Below, piece after piece: positions 13,883 through 16,527 of a stretch of 16,527 nt of DNA. The notes under the pieces are model-generated. The model was given only the letters and a program-made list of their open reading frames with translations. It ran no database searches and was not told the origin of the DNA. The stretch is taken from positions 1 through 16,527 of the forward strand of contig CAZCAC010000168.1 of NCBI GenBank assembly GCA_964496575.1. Reading direction: 5' to 3'. Every line of letters begins with the position of its first letter. Position 1 is the stretch's first letter. This DNA is from CAZCAC01 sp964496575. Its GTDB lineage: Bacteria > Planctomycetota > UBA1135 > GCA-002686595. A program made the translations under genes and the position numbers.

Positions 13883-14803
13883 ATGCCGCCGCTCCCTGAC
13901 CCCCTCGAGCTGCAGGCCGGAACCCTGAAGGCGAGTCTCGAAGCGACGGCCTATCACGCGCGGCGCTCCGGCGCCTTGCGACCGATCGAGACCGAGACGC
14001 ACTTCATCGAGGAGGCCGGAGTGCGCTTCCTGGTTCGGGTCGCCTCCAATCTGGCCCGGAAGGACGCAGAGCTGCAGAAGCGCATCCGGCAGGAGCGAGA
14101 CGAGGGAGAGTCGTTCAACCCGTTCCTGCCCTACGAAGCGGAGATGTTCGTCGCGAATGTCTCCGACACACACGTCGCACTGCTGAACAAGTTCAACGTC
14201 ATCGATCACCACTTGCTGATCGTGACGCGTCAGTTCGTTCACCAGGAGGAGGCGCTCGACCTCGCCGACTTCCAGACGCTCGACCGCTGTCTGGCCGAGT
14301 ATCCGAGCCTCGGCTTCTACAACGGCGGCGTCGAAGCGGGCGCCAGCCAGCCGCACAAGCACCTCCAGCTCGTGCCGCTCCCGATGGCTCCGCGCGGCCC
14401 GGCGGTTCCGATCGAGCCGCTGCTCGAGTGCGCCGGGGTGTCGGAGCAGATCACCAGCGTCCCCGGCCTGCCCTTCGTGCACGCCTTCATCGACCTCGGC
14501 CCCGGGCGCAGTCTGCGCCACCCCGACTCCTCGAGGCTCGAACTCGATCTCTACCACAGCGCCCTCGAGCACCTCGGCATCGACGGCGGCCGCCCGTCCG
14601 CGCCCTACAACCTCCTGGTGACGCGAAGGTGGATGCTGCTCGTCCCGCGAACGGTGGAGCACTTCGGAGCGGTCTCGATCAACGCCCTCGGCTTCGCCGG
14701 CTCCCTCTTCGTGCGCGACGAGGAACAGCTGCGGGCGGTGGCGGAGCAGGGTCCGATGGGAGTGCTGCGCGCGGTGACCCGGCCTGGCACCGAGCCGAGC
14801 TGA
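13883..14803 (+). CDS. Ap4A phosphorylase (ATP adenylyltransferase, HIT superfamily)
   Basis: This is a 306-residue protein with the two-part layout of APA1/2-type enzymes. The N-terminal part has NKFNVIDHHLLIVTRQFVHQ and FYNGGVEAGASQPHKHLQL. His158-Lys-His160-Leu-Gln162 is the HIT-type H-x-H-x-Q catalytic motif, with His160 the expected nucleophile that carries AMP. The C-terminal part has YNLLVTRRWMLLVPR and INALGFAGSLFVRDEEQL, typical of the ATP_transf domain. The reaction is phosphorolysis of diadenosine tetraphosphate to ATP (or ADP) plus ADP, controlling a stress-associated nucleotide in the cytoplasm. Many bacteria use the unrelated hydrolase ApaH instead. The start ATG 13883 has GGGGGAG 9 bases upstream inside the end of the preceding gene. 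It ends 2 bases before the stop of the convergent peptidase, leaving no space for a separate terminator. Confidence 0.9.
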   Translation: MPPLPDPLELQAGTLKASLEATAYHARRSGALRPIETETHFIEEAGVRFLVRVASNLARKDAELQKRIRQERDEGESFNPFLPYEAEMFVANVSDTHVALLNKFNVIDHHLLIVTRQFVHQEEALDLADFQTLDRCLAEYPSLGFYNGGVEAGASQPHKHLQLVPLPMAPRGPAVPIEPLLECAGVSEQITSVPGLPFVHAFIDLGPGRSLRHPDSSRLELDLYHSALEHLGIDGGRPSAPYNLLVTRRWMLLVPRTVEHFGAVSINALGFAGSLFVRDEEQLRAVAEQGPMGVLRAVTRPGTEPS

Positions 14804-14805
14804 CC

Positions 14806-16512
14806 TTACTCAACCTCCAGTCCCAGCTGCCAGGCGAGGAAGCTGAGCTCGTCCACCATCGTCTCGATCTGGTCGCGTACCGGGGGAGCGGCCGCGTGGC
14901 CCGCGCGGATGTGATAGCGAAGCATGATCGGCTCGGCGGACGCGTTGCCCGCCTGGACCATGGCCGCCATCTTGCGCGCGTGCATCGGGTCGACACGCGT
15001 GTCGAGATCGCCGGTGACGAAGAGGGTCGCGGGGTAGTGAGTGCCCTCCCGCACGTTGTGGTACGGGGAGTACTCCAGCAAGTACCGGAACTGCTCAGGA
15101 TCGTCGCTCGAGCCGTACTCCGCGACCCAGTAACGCCCCAGGAGACACTCGTGATAGCGGATCATGTCGAGCAGCGGATAAGTGCAGACAACCGCACCCA
15201 CCAGCTCGGGGTGCTGGACGAGCAGCGCGCCGGTGAGCAGGCCCCCGTTGCTCCCGCCCTCGACCGCCAGGTGTTCCGGCGAGGTGTAGCCCTCGGCCGC
15301 GAGGTACTCGCACGCCGCGGCGAAGTCGTCGAAGACGTTCTGCTTGCGGTCGAGCATGCCGGCCTCGTGCCACGCCTCCCCGTACTCCCCGCCGCCGCGC
15401 AGGTTGGCCACGGCGAAGACGCCGCCGCTCTGAACCCAGGCCGCCGCCGTCGGGAAGAAGAAGGGCGTCAAGCTGAGATTGAAGCCGCCGTAGCCGGTCA
15501 GCACCGTCGGGTTGGTGCCGTCCTTCTTCAGGTCCCGGTGGTGCAGCACGAACATCGGGATCTCCGTACCGTCCTTGGAAGCGTAGAACCGCTGATCGAC
15601 CACGAGGTTCGCGGTATCGACGGGGATGTCGATGCGCGCCCAGACCTCGGGATCGCCGAAATCGACGTCGTAGCGGTAGATCGTGCCGGGGACGTGGAAG
15701 GAGGAGAAGGTCAGGAACGTCTCCGGGCTGCTCCACCGGCCCGAGCTCAGACCGACCGAGCCGATGGAACCGAACTCGAGCTTCCGGAGCAGCTTCCCGT
15801 CGAGACGGTGGACGGACAGGTGCGTGCAGACGTCCTGCACGGTGGAGACGAACAGACGCCCCCCGACGCCGACTGCTGATTCGACGACGACTCCCTCGCG
15901 CTCGGGGATGACCTCGACCCAGTGCTCGACCTCCGGGTTGGTGAGCTTGGCCACCATGACGCGGCGATTCAGCGCGCCCAGGTCGGTGGTGATCACCAGA
16001 TTGTCCCCGGCGATCGTCGCGATCGAGTGAGACTCTCCGTCGTCGACCACGGTCTTGAACGGTTCGTCCTGCTCGAGATTCTTCAGGTGGATCCGCGTCG
16101 GCCCGGAAGTGCCCTGTAGCGCGTTGACCAGGAGCCAGCGGCCATCCTCGGAGAGCGTCGGCATGAGCAGCTCTTCGAAGTTCGCCCCCTCGCCGAAGAC
16201 CACCGGATCCGTGGCGGGGTCGGTACCCATCGCGTGGTAGCGCACTCGCGGCCCTTCACCGCCGAAGAGCGCGTAGTAGAAACCGGAGCCGTCGGGCAGC
16301 GACGAAACAGCCAGGTAGAGGGCCGTCGGCAGGACGTCCGGGAGATCCTCCCCGGTCGTCACGTTACGCACGTGCAGCTCCACCTCGTCCGCGCCCCCCT
16401 GACGTACGCCGTACACGATGTGCTCTCCGTCCGCCGTGACGTCCATCAGGTCCGCACCGATGGTGTGGTCCTCGCTCAATGCAGGGCTCCTGACACATGC
16501 GCCCCGATTCAT
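14806..16512 (-). CDS. Prolyl oligopeptidase family serine peptidase (S9), lacking the usual N-terminus
   Basis: This is a 568-residue frame. Residues about 11-290 are seven-bladed propeller sequence starting at ALSEDHTIGADLMDVTADGE. Residues about 300-568 are the alpha/beta catalytic domain. The triad is Ser421 in EGGSNGGLL, Asp504 in GDLDTRVDP and His539 in IRAGHAAAPP; GYGGFNLSLTP and NLRGGGEYGEAWH are classic family motifs. It should cleave short proline-containing peptides. Typical members are about 700 residues and have some 130 residues before the ALSED point, including the start of the propeller and an N-terminal catalytic-domain segment. Here the frame has a TGA at 16525-16527 and no good ribosome site before ATG 16512. 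The N-terminal part is either lost or in another frame beyond the window. No signal peptide is visible in what remains. Confidence 0.88.
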   Translation of the reverse strand: MNRGACVRSPALSEDHTIGADLMDVTADGEHIVYGVRQGGADEVELHVRNVTTGEDLPDVLPTALYLAVSSLPDGSGFYYALFGGEGPRVRYHAMGTDPATDPVVFGEGANFEELLMPTLSEDGRWLLVNALQGTSGPTRIHLKNLEQDEPFKTVVDDGESHSIATIAGDNLVITTDLGALNRRVMVAKLTNPEVEHWVEVIPEREGVVVESAVGVGGRLFVSTVQDVCTHLSVHRLDGKLLRKLEFGSIGSVGLSSGRWSSPETFLTFSSFHVPGTIYRYDVDFGDPEVWARIDIPVDTANLVVDQRFYASKDGTEIPMFVLHHRDLKKDGTNPTVLTGYGGFNLSLTPFFFPTAAAWVQSGGVFAVANLRGGGEYGEAWHEAGMLDRKQNVFDDFAAACEYLAAEGYTSPEHLAVEGGSNGGLLTGALLVQHPELVGAVVCTYPLLDMIRYHECLLGRYWVAEYGSSDDPEQFRYLLEYSPYHNVREGTHYPATLFVTGDLDTRVDPMHARKMAAMVQAGNASAEPIMLRYHIRAGHAAAPPVRDQIETMVDELSFLAWQLGLEVE

Positions 16513-16527
16513 GCAACCATCCGCTCA

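Noticed and set aside
12980..14662. Long leftward open frame opposite the hydrolase and Ap4A phosphorylase
   Set aside because: It spans two genes with intact catalytic motifs on the other strand and has no domain of its own; treated as a shadow frame.
1..16527. CRISPR arrays, tRNA or rRNA genes
   Set aside because: No regularly spaced direct repeats, cloverleaf-like sequences or rRNA signatures were seen by reading; no search tool was used.

Overview
This window comes from a GC-rich bacterium with a cell envelope that receives many secreted proteins. The visible products include several Sec-exported proteins, a lipoprotein, a membrane-spanning macroglobulin and a formylglycine sulfatase. 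The mix of a hydrazine-synthase-alpha-like beta-propeller with a discoidin domain, a choice-of-anchor-Q-type beta-helix protein, an EF-hand/PQQ propeller piece and a sulfatase fits Planctomycetota or a neighbouring environmental lineage. That placement is inferred from gene families; there is no rRNA or other marker here.

Region 1 (1-1642): a leftward secreted propeller protein, cut by the window's left edge, is divergent from a rightward 78-residue MoaD/ThiS-like sulfur carrier. The short gap between them holds a GTATAC-G-GTATAC palindrome. Region 2 (1680-4259): a secreted right-handed beta-helix protein is interrupted by one in-frame TGA. A hairpin follows its end, then a 5'-truncated EF-hand/PQQ-propeller gene. 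Region 3 (4365-10599): a small lipoprotein, an ECF sigma factor, and a 1650-residue alpha-2-macroglobulin whose start overlaps the sigma stop by four bases (ATGA). The macroglobulin begins with a short cytoplasmic anti-sigma-like segment and a membrane helix, has two more membrane helices in its middle, and carries a CFEQ thioester motif.

Region 4 (10610-12410): a leftward sulfatase is bracketed by two inverted copies of a roughly 95-base palindromic element. It looks like a cassette of lower GC dropped between the macroglobulin and the genes that follow. Region 5 (12419-16527): a membrane-anchored alpha/beta hydrolase is followed after 6 bases by an Ap4A phosphorylase. A prolyl oligopeptidase converges on the phosphorylase from the right and lacks the N-terminal part of its family.

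The most promising system is the sigma factor/macroglobulin pair. The arrangement suggests that an extracytoplasmic protease trap is physically joined to a sigma-factor regulator, so that events at the trap could be reported to transcription. A GGAAGTT-N16-TCCGA promoter-like site upstream of the sigma gene would fit autoregulation. The domains and overlap are visible; the signalling role is inference. No tRNA, rRNA, CRISPR array or recognisable transposase was seen, and no gap between genes exceeds about 155 bases.
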